A stretch of 64,000 nucleotides of DNA from the NCBI GenBank assembly GCA_050084515.1, contig CM114272.1, positions 20,274,001-20,338,000 on the forward strand, in the 5' to 3' direction. The position numbers and the translations under genes are program-made. This DNA comes from Blasia pusilla (lineage: Eukaryota > Marchantiophyta > Marchantiopsida > Blasiales). Each line of letters begins with the position of its first letter. Within the stretch, counting starts at the first letter, position 1. The notes under the pieces were generated by a model. The model was not told the DNA's origin. It ran no database searches and saw only the letters and a program-made list of their open reading frames with translations. Below, in pieces: positions 38,301-48,699 of this stretch.

Positions 38301-39404
38301 GGTGGTGGTGGTGGTGGTGGGAGTCATGGGGGGTACACACGACCTTAGTCAGGTCCTAGAGGGACACTTGCGCACAGACCATTGCCTTCATTTGCTGCCC
38401 CACAGCAAGGACAGTCATGTTGGACATGTGGAGGTGATCATGTTAGGAGGTTTTGTCCCCAAGAGGATGGGAGACGGACTTTGGAGGATGGGCCTCAATC
38501 TGCCCCAACTCAGTGTGATCATTGCGGGAGACCACGTCATCCTCGAGAGCGTTGCTTTGATCTTCATCCAGAGTTGAGATCAGGCCACGGCCGTGGTGGA
38601 GTAGCTCCAAGAGGCCGAGGTGGTAGAGGTGGTAGGGGTGATAGAGGTGGACCAGTGGTTGGAGAGCCTACGGTGGCTACCCCTACCACTACGACAGAGT
38701 CAACTATGGCTGCCAGGATTGAGCAGTTGGAGCAGAAGTTGGCTACTATGGCTGGTATCCAGCATAGATCAGGTTCGAGAGCAGGGGCTTCCACCTCTTA
38801 CGGAGGGGATGATCTCTCTTATATGGCGAGTGCAACACAGGTTGAGGCATCAGCTGCAGTTACGAGAGGAGCCACTTGAGCGTCAGAGCCACGTGGTGCT
38901 ACTGTGGAGTTGGACCCACAGAGAGGTGAGGCTGGGAAGCAGGCTAGGCTTCCCTAGTCATTCTTGTTGTCTGAGGTGCTTAGGACTCCATCCATGGTTC
39001 CTACGCAGCCTATTGAGCCGACAGTGGGGACTGAGGCATCTACAACGCGTGTAGTAGACACGGATGCAGTATCCAGTGCAATATTGCGGATGGAAACTTC
39101 AATGTTGGGATCCCCATTGTCTTCGGCCACGGAGATGATGGTTTTAGGAGTTGACTTAGCTCCTGTATTTCAGCTAGCAAGCACGTTGTGTGAACGTGGG
39201 GGTGTTACTGCTACACGTGTTGCGGTGGAGCGACCCTCTATGTCAAGTGTAGCATTGAGTACCAGTGCTACTTGGCATGCAGCAGTGGCGAAGATGGATG
39301 CATTACCAGCCCGGCCAACCATTGATCGTGAGAGGCTTACACTTGGTGTATGTATGTTGGACAACCGGAGTGGGATATTCCGATTGGTGAGTCCTACATG
39401 ACAG
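38301..39404 (+). pseudogene. Gag zinc-knuckle region of the retroelement (inverted block)
   Basis: The plus-strand frame starting in the GGT tract (38301-38320) passes a TAG at 38346-38348 and encodes two knuckles: CWTCGGDHVRRFC (C-x2-C-x3-H-x4-C, about 38418-38456) and CDHCGRPRHPRERC (C-x2-C-x4-H-x4-C, about 38515-38556). A Gly/Arg-rich stretch (GRGGRGGRGDRGG) and a short coiled-coil-like segment (RIEQLEQKLATM) follow. Further stops at 38878-38880 and 38955-38957 interrupt a linker of no known fold that runs to the protease. Tandem knuckles plus RG-rich sequence are typical of LTR-retrotransposon Gag C-termini. Confidence 0.75.
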
Positions 39405-39806
39405 GTGTATAGACCAGATAGAGTCTTGTTAGACTTTGGTGCCCAACCTTTGATGTTGGGAAAGGCGGCATGCATTGGTTTGGGTATTCGGAGGTCAGAG
39501 CTTGAGCCTTGCCCATTCCAGATTCAAACATCACTTGGAGGAGCCAATGATAGGTCTCAATTCATGACACGAGAGAAGTTGTCTGTACAGTTGAGACCAA
39601 ATCATGCGACTGATAGCTCCCGGTTGGGAGTACCTGCAGTGGTCACATCAGCCGATTTGTATTATGTACTAGTTGGAGGAGCAATATTATACCCGATGGG
39701 TTTTCAGATGGATTACTGGACTGAGATAGCGTCTTATAGACCTGGTTGGCAGTCTGGGGATGGACGTATGAGCCAAGTTCCTGTGAGATTTATTTATGGG
39801 GCTTGA
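39405..39806 (+). pseudogene. Retrotransposon aspartic protease (inverted block)
   Basis: The plus-strand frame gives RVLLDFGAQPLMLGKAAC near 39420-39470, a retropepsin-like active-site region in which the usual D-T/S-G is D-F-G. It is followed by GIRRSELEPCPF, TSLGG and, later, PAVVTSADLYYVLVGGAILYPMG, which matches the ILG/LVGG-like second conserved block of Gypsy proteases. The fold assignment is by motif only. If the F is not a substitution of this copy alone, the protease would be catalytically altered. The stop TGA at 39399-39401 separates it from the knuckle region. Confidence 0.6.
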
Positions 39807-39881
39807 CCAGGAGGGTCTTCCCCAATGGTGTTAGCATCTGTGGCTGGTTTTAGTGGAGTAGTCACTTAGCCATGAGACTTT

Positions 39882-40352
39882 TTGGAGGGTAATCTTTCTG
39901 CTATGGATTCTCATGTGCATGAGGAGGTAGAGGAGGTCCCTAGTTTTGCAGCAGTGGCATCCTCGTCGTTGGATGTGCCACTTTGGAGTTCAGGCGGTGC
40001 ACTACGGCAAGAGGATGATCGTCTAGTGCAGGAGGCTTGGTGTGAGGCTGTTATACCTCACGAGGAAGAGGAGGCCCCACGGCGGACTCCTACTTCTGGT
40101 CCAGTTGGGTTATCCCCTTTGGATACTACACCCATTGTATGGCATTATCCGGAGGGCATTTGTGTGTTAGATCTCTTTGGTGGGATTAGCTTGGTTTGGT
40201 CTGCATGTGTTGCACCGGTATTCTGTCGGAGATATGTGTATATGGAGCGAGATGAGACGGCCGAGAGAGTCTCATCCCGACATATTGGTCAGTTGATGCG
40301 GAGATATCCTGAGTTGTTGCTGCCATCAGCTATTCATGGGTACCACCACCAC
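39882..40352 (+). pseudogene. C-5 cytosine methyltransferase, N-terminal part (motif I), in inverted block
   Basis: The frame carries an acidic linker (EEEEAPRRTP), then EGICVLDLFGGISLVWSACV (motif I, S-adenosylmethionine binding, about 40155-40215), RRYVYMERDETAERV (motif II-like, acidic residue after the strand) and RRYPELLLPSAIHG, where the similarity ends at 40340 in an ACC tract. The sequence directly continues, in enzyme order, at the start of the minus-strand half (LPSHIAS at about 38296). Linker and protease lie in the same orientation upstream, so in the intact ancestor the enzyme followed the protease. Confidence 0.75.
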
Positions 40353-41115
40353 TACTACAACAGTGTGAGATGGGCTGCTGAACACGAGAAGTGGTAGTTG
40401 TATCCCTACTGAATGCGGATGTCTTTACTCTCTCCTTCACCATGTTAAGCTCAATCTTCTCAGATAGAGCAAACACATGGATCAATGTGGGTGAATCATC
40501 ACCACCGGGCTGATGGTGGGGCACTAGTACCTCCACTAGTACCCCCATTGGAACCTCCATGGGTACCTCCACTGGTACCCCCACTCCGGCTCGCACTGCA
40601 CCACTCAACGCGTCGGGTCGGGCCGGGCATAGTAGGAGCACTACTACCAATACCACCATTGGTGATAGACACATAGCATGGAGACCAATATTGTCTCCAC
40701 GCCTCAATCTCAGCAACATGGTCCTTCCTAAACTCATGGTAATCATTCATGGGTGGTCCCTCCAAGTGTTGAAACAACCCCTTCCAAGCCCAGAAGGGTG
40801 TAAACAACATGGCGTTCGCAACATCTGCATATCACACCACGTATCAAACTCCTGCATGAAGTCCTCCAACTCAATGGTGCCCACTGCACTCGAGTATCTT
40901 CATGGGCCCTTCATGGCCCCATATATCCCGTCCATGTCCCAAATCAATGGAGCTGCAATACTCGATAACAACGTAAAAGACTCGGTGTTTGGAACACCCT
41001 CATCCTCCTCTTCATCAACTGTCGGAAGTGGAAAAGGTAGCCGATACCTCAATCCACTCCGTGTAAAACCACCACTGTCCCCAACCAGACCACCAGACAA
41101 CTCTGTGATGACCAA
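40353..41115 (-). pseudogene. Gag core of the LTR retroelement
   Basis: Minus-strand frames give an acidic leader (PLPTVDEEEDEG), then AVGTIELEDFMQEFDTWCDM, and after a one-base shift near 40815, FTPFWAWKGLFQHLEGPP and YHEFRKDHVAEIEAWRQYW, the W...AW..L...L.G...F.....W pattern of retrotransposon Gag cores. A Gly/Ser/Thr repeat (GGTSGGTHGGSNGG, 40600-40500) and a short helix-like tail (FALSEKIELNMVKERVKTSA) follow up to the ACC/GGT tract at 40342-40352. Where it breaks, the zinc knuckles that should come next are found at 38301 on the other strand. Confidence 0.7.
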
Positions 41116-42915
41116 CGCCGATGCCGCACCACCACCAAATTACCACCACTAAGTAACCAAGTGACGTCGATGTCGTTGTACTATTCTAGCTCTACTAGCT
41201 ATGGGTGTAGGCAACCTAACCTGTCATCACCACAAGAAGCCTCTCACGGTCTACTGGTCATCACACCAGCCTCACTACCGGTAGCACACAGGAGTAACAC
41301 TACTCTGGAAATCAGTGTCAACTCTAACAATGGGCGCGCAAGCAAGAAGTAACGATGGAGGGGATCCAAACACAAGAAGTCCAATGACAACCCTCCAATC
41401 GCAAATGGAAAGCAAGATAACACAATTCACCAAACGTGGCGCCCCCTGAATCCACAGAACCCACCACACAATTCTAACGCAATAGCTACTCCGCCGCGAG
41501 TCGATGACGTGCTAGTCGGACTCGCAGCACCTGAAAATATCACCTGCATGGAGAGGCTACACCATACTATGTGCTAGAGGTCCATCAACCAAAAACTTGA
41601 GATGCATAAAGCGCCTAACACATCTCCGAACAACACCAAATGAGCTACACTAGTGTGTACATTGGCATAGTTAAGAACTCAGCTGTTAAGCGTCTTCCAG
41701 GCAGAATAGCCCAAAGATGTGTGACCAGTTATGCAACACTCAAATTACAAATCCTGCAAAAACTGCCTTACACCCAAGCAAGCAAGCTTGCTTGCTTGCT
41801 CCTTGCTCCTTACTCCGCCTCTCACCCCCACTCGCCCCAAGCTACCACGAGTTGCCTTGAAGACATGCCCCTATCGCCCCGTTCGCCACGCTTCGCCATG
41901 CATCGCTATGGAGAGAGGCCCAACCAGGGCTCCCCCAACGGGATAGGCATCTCCAACAACAGATGAATCACCAACGAACCAGCCCCTCCGATCTGCTGTC
42001 CATCATAGCCAGACCTTGAGCTAGTCCGCAAAATTTTGATCAGCAATTACTCCACAAATCCTCAACCAAAATTGAATCTGTTTCAACCAAAATTCAATTG
42101 ACCACCATAGCTATCTCTCCAAAAAAAATCAACTATAATCAAGCTCTGCACTTAGAGCTAAAAATCAGACAAACTTACTGTCCATACACCTCCAAAATTG
42201 CAAATCCGACAACGCTTCCGCCCAGATTCATGCACGCAAAAATTGGCAATGCTCCACACACTCAAGCAAATAGCTTCACACGAGATCACAATACAAGTAG
42301 CAATAGGAACCTCTCACCCAATCTGGATGAACTTCAACAGAGCTTCCGCACTCCAAGCTCTCCACATCAGAAAACCGTCGAACACGAACCATAATCTTCA
42401 ATCCTTGATAACTTCCAACTCCCTTGATGAAATCCGGCGATCTAAAGGGAATTGGAAAGCTCTCAGAAAGGCGCTTCTTTCCCAACTAACCATGCACCAG
42501 ATTCCTACCTCCAACATAGGCCACAAGCCACGAACATCCACGGTTGAGTACACAATTAGCCCTAACCAGATCGTACTGATCCACAATCGAAGCTACCATC
42601 AATCTACTCTAGTTCTTTGAGTGAAATCCGTGAAAGACCTACTTTCATAAAACACGTATAGAATCATATACAATCGAGCCAAACCCACTCCACGATGGGA
42701 GAATCCATGTCGAAGTTTGCGGGAACCACCATAGCAAAGAGTTCTACTCACTACCAAGGCTAACTCCCAACGCAACAAGCTCAACTGAAAGAACTAACTG
42801 TTCTCTGAGTGCACTCCACACTATATCCTCCAACCTAAGAGCGAGCCCTACTAGAAAAGTCACCCTCAACTGAGTAACCCCCAACCCTATGTATGAAATC
42901 ACATCTCTATCTAGA
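41116..42915 (-). other. Probable leader and LTR of the retroelement
   Basis: Between Gag and the transposase-like gene there is 1.8 kb without recognisable coding sequence. By position on the minus strand it should contain the 5' LTR and leader. No second LTR copy is in the window, so ends cannot be set. It contains the 24-base palindrome at 41775-41798. Confidence 0.4.
41775..41798. repeat. Perfect 24-base palindrome
   Basis: Three CAAG units followed by three CTTG units form a perfect inverted repeat without a loop. It is a tetranucleotide-based palindrome within the presumed LTR/leader of the retroelement. Confidence 0.9.
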
Positions 42916-44195
42916 CACTACGGCCCTACATAAGGTATGGCCTCTACTAGCACACTATACTCTACGACATAATCCGTATGGTCATGACAAGGTCTCCCTG
43001 CCTTTCCTGTCCTTAGAGGTGCACAAGCGTTTGCTCTACTCAGTTCCACACCAATGAGATGGAACTTGCTCCTCAAATGCTGCTCTAGGTTCGTCTTCAA
43101 GTTCTTATGCGCAGAGGCTAAGTGGATGGTCTCTTTACAATACACACACTGAGCTTTAAACTTGAAAGCCACAATTGGCTCTATAGCAAGGTCTCCATTC
43201 CAATGGATATAAGGTGATTTCTCTAAACTCGAGGCCGGGTTCACCTCCTCCATGATTCTAAGCCCTTCCTCCACTGCAAGTCTTGGATCCACAGGCTGAG
43301 GCCTACGCATTTCAAACTTGGTTCTCTTTGTGACAGGTAAGTTATTTCTCTCTGCCTACCGCCTCTCATGCTGAACTGTTAGAATATGCTTTCTCCAATT
43401 ATTGGATGTATTTTCTATGCATTTCTTGTCCTCGGAGCCATGTGCGGTGCTGTACTCTTCCACACACTCCTCCAAGACAAATCTACCCTGAGGTTCCCCA
43501 TGTTTATCAAAGGTTTGCACAGACCATCTATGGTGGTCTAATTTCAGGACCTTCATCAACTTGTTTAATACCCTGGTCTTACTTTTCTAGTACGACGTGT
43601 AGAAGGGTTTCATCAACGCTGAACTCCATGCACCCCTCACATCAACAATATCAAGGGATTGATGTGAGCTCCCACCTACCAAACCAGAGATCGAATTATC
43701 CCCTCCTTCTACCAAATTGGGATTGGGCCCACATGGGGATGGAGTAGCGTTAGATCCCCTAGAACTGGCCTCTATCGATAGGTCTACAATATTTATGCAA
43801 TTAGGAGTCATGTTTTCATTCTTTGAAAGGCTTGCAATGAATGAGTTCAGCTCTATGGTCAGTTCCCTACTGTTTTTCCCTCCCTCCTCCTTTTCATAAA
43901 ATGTACCCTTGTCAGTCCTACTATCTATCAAATAAACTTCCTCTCCCATATCCTCTAGCATATTACATTCTTCCATGTCCTTATCTACAATTCCAAGTAT
44001 TCGCTTATCCCAAAAACTGAACTCAACATCTTTCCACTTCTTTGATTTGTTAAGTTCATCCCTTATGTTCTCTAAGGTTTCCTCATCCTTATAGGCATAT
44101 ATTATTAGTGGTTCTGTTTTGTCAACCCCGATCACTGGTAAATAAAGGAGCTTAATTTTATGTGACATTGTGAGCAATATTGCAACAGAGTACAA
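42916..44195 (-). pseudogene. N-terminal piece of the decayed transposase-like protein
   Basis: Minus-strand frames in order: an N-terminal region beginning MSHKIKLLYLPVIGVDKTEP (about 44165) and running about 190 residues; then VLKLDHHRWSVQTFDKHGEP and NNWRKHILTVQHERR (43559-43360); then RRPQPVDPRLAVEEGLRI, a BED-like zinc-finger motif with CVYCKE and HLRSKFH (about 43155-43060), and LRTGKAGRP (about 43010), after which the frame stops at 42918. The finger spacing (C-x2-C ... H-x5-H) suggests DNA binding. In the moss family I recall, this module precedes the block found here at 37430, so the retroelement sits between them. About 200 family residues between the two blocks were not found and may be lost. 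Confidence 0.5.
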
Positions 44196-45342
44196 GTTCT
44201 CACATTACATTCACAAAGAGAGAGGTGAAGGTTAGGACACATCCACTCACTAACTATAAAAAATTTACACGAGGGGTGGTCATGGTCCAAAAACAAAACC
44301 CCCTTGAGTGTCAGATGATCACCCCATACATACTCCGCGGCAATCACCTTCTCTGCCAAAAACCTAAATTAGTGTCCTCGAGTACAAAAGTCAATCATTC
44401 CCCACAAAATTAGAGGCCTCAGAACAGCCATTAGAAAAACCCTACTCATCTATGAATCACATCATGGTGCCAACCCATTCTCCACCACACAGGCCCACAA
44501 CACACCCGACTACAACATGGGCAAAAACCTCCTCTCAACCGCTGCCTAGGATACCGTCTAGCCGAGCAAATTCTTGCAAGTGGCAGCAATCCCTTTGGCA
44601 TGTAGCAATACTCAAATGGGAGGCGCACGATACTCAAATCGCAATACGCAAATTAGAGGCGCACACGACGAGAGAAGGTAATGGCCTCATGGATCATAGC
44701 TACAACTTTCCTCATGTGAGGGGAGCTGTCCTCACCAACCAAAAATCCATTCTAGTCATGGAAAATTTGGACTGTAATCCAATCTGCCACTCCCAACATC
44801 GACCACACCAAAATGGAGTACCGATCCTCGTGCAACAACACAAAATCAGCCATCTTCACATATAACTAATAGCTTTGTTCATGAAACCGCCAACATGCAG
44901 TCCTCTGCGCAAGGTCCCATTCCCAATAGTGCATACCACATAACCACAAATCTTCAACTAACACACAAGTGGCAATGTAGCTAGGCGCTCGAACAAGGAG
45001 ATGGGTTGGACTTTGATGAAGATCGCCTTCTTCACATCAAAAGACAAGGCTTGAAGCCTTGCCTCGAAATAGAAAGCGTCTAAAGGGGACCGGGTCTTGT
45101 AGGAGCTGCTATCAATGTGTCTTACCATGTCTAAGGAAAATATCAACGCAAATGAGTTCACATTCATATGCAATTCATAACACTACCACAACCTAGGACA
45201 AGTCAGGGAGTGAGGGAGGGATAGGTTGGGTTTAAGGGTAGGGTGGAAACCATTTAGGGAGAGGGTGAGGTAGAGGGGCGGAACACTTCAAGGAGAGGAA
45301 GTGAAAGGGATAAAAAATGATCCACCCTTTGTCCCCTCTCTT
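44196..45342. other. Spacer, no gene seen
   Basis: Short frames on both strands (44446-44865, 44958-45173) without motifs. The probable 5' flank of the transposase-like gene lies here. A purine-rich run occupies 45210-45340. Confidence 0.35.
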
Positions 45343-45690
45343 AGGTTTCTATCATAAGACAGAAACCTGAGAGATGCAAGAGAGGGTTGAAAACTTTTAG
45401 GGAGAGAGCGAGGGAGAGGTAGCGATCCCCCCTCTCTCCCCAATTCCTGGTTTCTATCTTATAACAGAAACCAGGAATTCGGGGGAGGGGGGATCCAATT
45501 GAAGGAGAGAGCAATAAGAAAAAAACATAAACTAGGACACCCCCTCTCCCAATTTTCTATCTTATGACAGAAACCTGGGAGAGGGGGTGGATAGGGATCC
45601 CCCCTTGAGGTTTCTATCATAAGACAGAAACCTGAGAAGCAGGGGAGGGGGAGGGGATCCCCCTTGAGGTTTTTGTCTTATGACAGAAGC
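45343..45690. repeat. Cluster of five related hairpins
   Basis: The core ggtttctatc-w-taagacagaaacc (a stem with tttct/agaaa and a loop like atcttatgac) occurs at about 45343-45368, 45442-45479, 45537-45588, 45606-45635 and 45668-45692. In the second and third copies the stem is extended by different but locally matched flanks (aattcctgg/ccaggaatt; cccctctccc/gggagagggg), so stem complementarity is kept while the sequence changes. Spacers are purine- or C-rich and include repeated ggatcccccc-like runs. Confidence 0.8.
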
Positions 45691-45692
45691 CC

Positions 45693-48285
45693 CTTCAAAT
45701 ACAATCCAGGGGGAGAGGGAGAGGAGAGAGAGAACACCCTACCTGGAGAAATGGTAGCAACAACTTTGTGAGTCCGAGGTTGAAGAAGCCTCTACAACAA
45801 CCACCACCCCTACTTGATCTTGGAGCAATAGCAACAACAACAACAATACTATAGTGACCAAGATCTGCAGTAGGTGACAATGCAGCAACTGAAGTCTGAT
45901 CCGAGGATGGAACTTGCAGCAGCTGAAGAGGAGTACGAGGATGGAACCTACAAAAGCTATTGCAAAAACAATAGTAGGAGTGAGTAAGGGCCATTGCAGA
46001 AGTGGAAATGCAACAACTGGAGGATTAGCAAGAGTGAGCAAGTCCGAGGCTCCCTAGGATACAGTAGGGAGTGAGGACAATACTGTTTTGGAGCACGAGC
46101 TTTAGCAACAACAGCCGGGCAAAGAGCAGTAGCAATAGCAGAGGCAACATGAGCTTGGACTATGCAGCAAAAATCCGAGAGCTCCCACCAGTGTGAACTT
46201 GGAACTTGCAGAAAAATGTGAAGGAACCTTAGACAAAACCAAGTGCCTGAGATATCCTTGAGCTGCAACAAACTTGAAGGGGGGAGAGTGTTCTCACAAT
46301 CACAAGTAGCAGCAGTAGAAAGAAGGAAATCTTTCCAAAGGGTCAAGGCTTTGCCTTCAAAGAGAACTCTCACCTCTTCCAACTCTCCAACTTGAAAAAT
46401 GAGGGAGAGAATGGCATTGGGGTCCGACTACCCCTTCTGCCCCCAACCCCCCCTTCTCAAAATCAAGGGCCCTGATCAGCCCTGCTTGATCGAGTGGCTG
46501 AAAGTACCTCGAAGGGAGTGATCCTAGGGCTTGGCGAGATCTAAAGGCCATGATCAAATCAGGCCCGTCTTAGGGCTCACAGACCTTGGATAATCTTGAT
46601 CCAATGGTCCTGAAAATTCCAAAACCACGGGGGGTTGGAGATATATAAGAGCCTTTTTGCATGTAAAAGCAGCCCACTCTCTTCCCTTGAGACAATTTCT
46701 CAACTTGCTATGAACACATTTCATTTTCACCATTGGATCTTCCCAAATTTTTTATTTTTGGACATCCATCTTGTTCCTCATGAATTAGACGGTTCAGATC
46801 TTCATTTTCATGTTGCAATTTCAAAATAAAAATCCCAAAAGATATATCATCTTTGGTTTTTAATTCAATATCCCCAAGTACAAAACATATGAAACTTCCC
46901 AGGTTGCTTTCAAATGCTCCAACACTTGGCCATGCCAAGTTTCAGCACTAGAATATGAGCTAAAAGAAAATTGTGCTCTCCGGCTCACGAACACACATGT
47001 CCCATGTTGGAGGGGATGTAACATACAATTGGACCATTGGATCTAAATGCAACTTTTTTGGGAGAGTTGTGTCATACAACCAGGGAGGATTTTAATGGTT
47101 CAGATCATGAAAGTTGGCTTATGAGAAGCCTCCAAAATCTTCCTTTGTGTTTAAGGGTTTGGAATTTAAACTTTTTCTTGGGACGTCATTTGGCTCTGAA
47201 AAAAATCCAGCATCATAAGGATACAAAGATACATGCCTTGAATAAGTTTCAGATTTTTTGGAGGTATTATGATGAGGCTGTGTCTTCATGACCTCACCCA
47301 AATTATGTCAATACAGTTGCCAATGAGAGTTGTGGAGGGGTTGAATTAATTTTCTTCTCCAAATGGAAAAGATTTACTTTTGACTGTTAGATGACCCTGA
47401 AATTTATAGGAAGTACTTATGAAGTGCTTTCTCATGAACTAGATGGTCCAGATCTTCATTTTCATGTTGCAATTTGAAAATAAAAATCCCAAAAGATATA
47501 TCATGCATTTTAATATATGCACTTTAACATATTCAACCAAGGAAAGATTTTTGTTATTTAACCTTTTAAGGAAGGTTTTCTTTTCCTTTGGGATTATATA
47601 TATATATATATTTATTAAATGCATATCTAAAATATAATATTTTTCTGCATTTAGTCACTTGTACCCCTTGCTTTTTTCTACTTGGATTTTGGATTGTGTC
47701 ACCCCTTGCTTACGTACTAGCGCAGAATTGGCAAAACAAAAAAACCCTATCTTAGCGGTCAGTACTTCCAAAATTTGGCAATTTTTGAATAAGAGTAAAG
47801 TCCCCGAGGTTAATCCGCTATAAAAGACATTCTTAGTTGTGGGGTATTTTACGAGTAGAACAGTTCTAGTTAAACGAGTACTTGACAAGATACCCTATGC
47901 TAAGTTATGACAAAAGAAATTGGCTATTTGAGAAGGACGTAAGATACTTAAGAAATTTCGGAGGGACGCCAATTGACCCGCTGGAACATTCTCCCCTACA
48001 TTAGAGATCCTTATGAGTTACATCCCCATACATACGGGTTCCATTTTTCCTGGTTGGACAAAAGTTCTTCCCGTGTCCTCGTTTTTGTACCTTGTGAACA
48101 ACAAACATTTCCTAGCTTTGTAGCTCATATTGAAGATTTTGGGAAATGTGTCTACAAATCAATGACACGCCCATTCAACCAAACTAGTGTAAATCCATAC
48201 CATTCATTCGTTTAAATTATCTCCCATAATTATCTCTCAAGATTTTTATGTGCCATTTTAAATCCATTTAGTACGAACCTATTGA
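45693..48285. other. Spacer with direct repeat and TA microsatellite
   Basis: No gene seen. A TATA-like gagatatataagagcc at 46637 is followed by a run of ordinary sequence and could be a retroelement or host promoter, but no matching gene is present. A (TA)n tract lies at 47593-47613. Frames at 45695-46382 (minus) are low-complexity, Ser/Leu-rich and not credible. Confidence 0.4.
46771..47511 (+). repeat. Direct repeat pair, about 80 bases each
   Basis: The string catcttgttcctcatgaatt-type sequence followed by gatcttcattttcatgttgc, aaaataaaaatcccaaaaga and tatatcat occurs at about 46771-46851 and again at about 47428-47504, around 656 bases apart in the same orientation. Apart from a few substitutions the copies are identical, indicating a young duplication or ends of an element. 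Confidence 0.8.
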
Positions 48286-48538
48286 CGGAAAGCGCCAAGT
48301 GGAGAGGAGTTTGCAATATGAAGAGGCACTCTTCAATAATAATATAAATGTAATAAAAGACACTCTCAAGTAATAAAAACTAGAGTAAACCCACATATTT
48401 AACTCTCAAGTGCCATTTTGAATGGATTCTCATCAATCTTATTGTTAGAAGGTGAACCATTTTACTCATTACAATTGCCGAATGCCAAAGGAAAAGATTT
48501 TGCAAAATGAAAGGGCACTCTCCATTAACTAATATAGA
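48286..48538 (-). mobile_element. Two truncated Helitron-like ends
   Basis: The strings gccaagtggagaggagtttg...aagaggcactcttcaataat (48286-48350) and aatgccaaaggaaaagattt...aagggcactctccattaa (48476-48538) match the 5'-terminal part of the Helitron-like family on the minus strand. Both lack the 3' hairpin. Confidence 0.5.
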
Positions 48539-48699
48539 TTACTAACAATGATAGTTTCCCTAACTTTGGGGAGACTTGGGGCTACCAGTAATCATAGCCA
48601 CTTCAGATAAAAAAATATCCGTTTTGCTTACAACTTATAGGGGAAAAACTTGCAGAAAACCAGTTCGAAATCCTACTTTATCGTTCCCTGAATTGTCCC

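Larger units (their letters stand above)
37440..42915 (-). mobile_element. Gypsy-like LTR retroelement carrying a cytosine-5 DNA methyltransferase, internally inverted, decayed
   Basis: Order along the minus strand: probable LTR/leader (42915-41116), Gag (41115-40353, minus), then a block in plus orientation (38301-40352) holding two Gag zinc knuckles, an aspartic protease and the first part of a methyltransferase, then the rest of the methyltransferase on the minus strand (38300-37440). Turning the 38301-40352 block around would put Gag, knuckles, protease and methyltransferase in one direction in the right order. No reverse transcriptase, RNase H or integrase was found, so the 3' part is lost. 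The element splits the transposase-like gene. LTR ends and target duplication were not identified. Outer boundaries are approximate. Confidence 0.7.

Noticed and set aside
38278-38577. 99-aa plus-strand frame with poly-Val from the GGT tract
   Set aside because: Wrong register: the zinc-knuckle Gag frame overlaps it and carries the conserved Cys/His residues.
40499-40746. Plus-strand Pro-rich frame LVPPLVPPLEPP
   Set aside because: It is the reverse side of the Gly-rich tandem repeat of Gag on the minus strand.
45695-46382. Minus-strand Ser/Leu/Cys-rich frames
   Set aside because: Derived from CAA/GCA-type simple sequence; several frames open simultaneously and no homology recognised.
46637-46652. 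TATA box for an unseen gene
   Set aside because: gagatatataagagcc fits a TATA box, but no coding sequence or retroelement domain follows within 1 kb.
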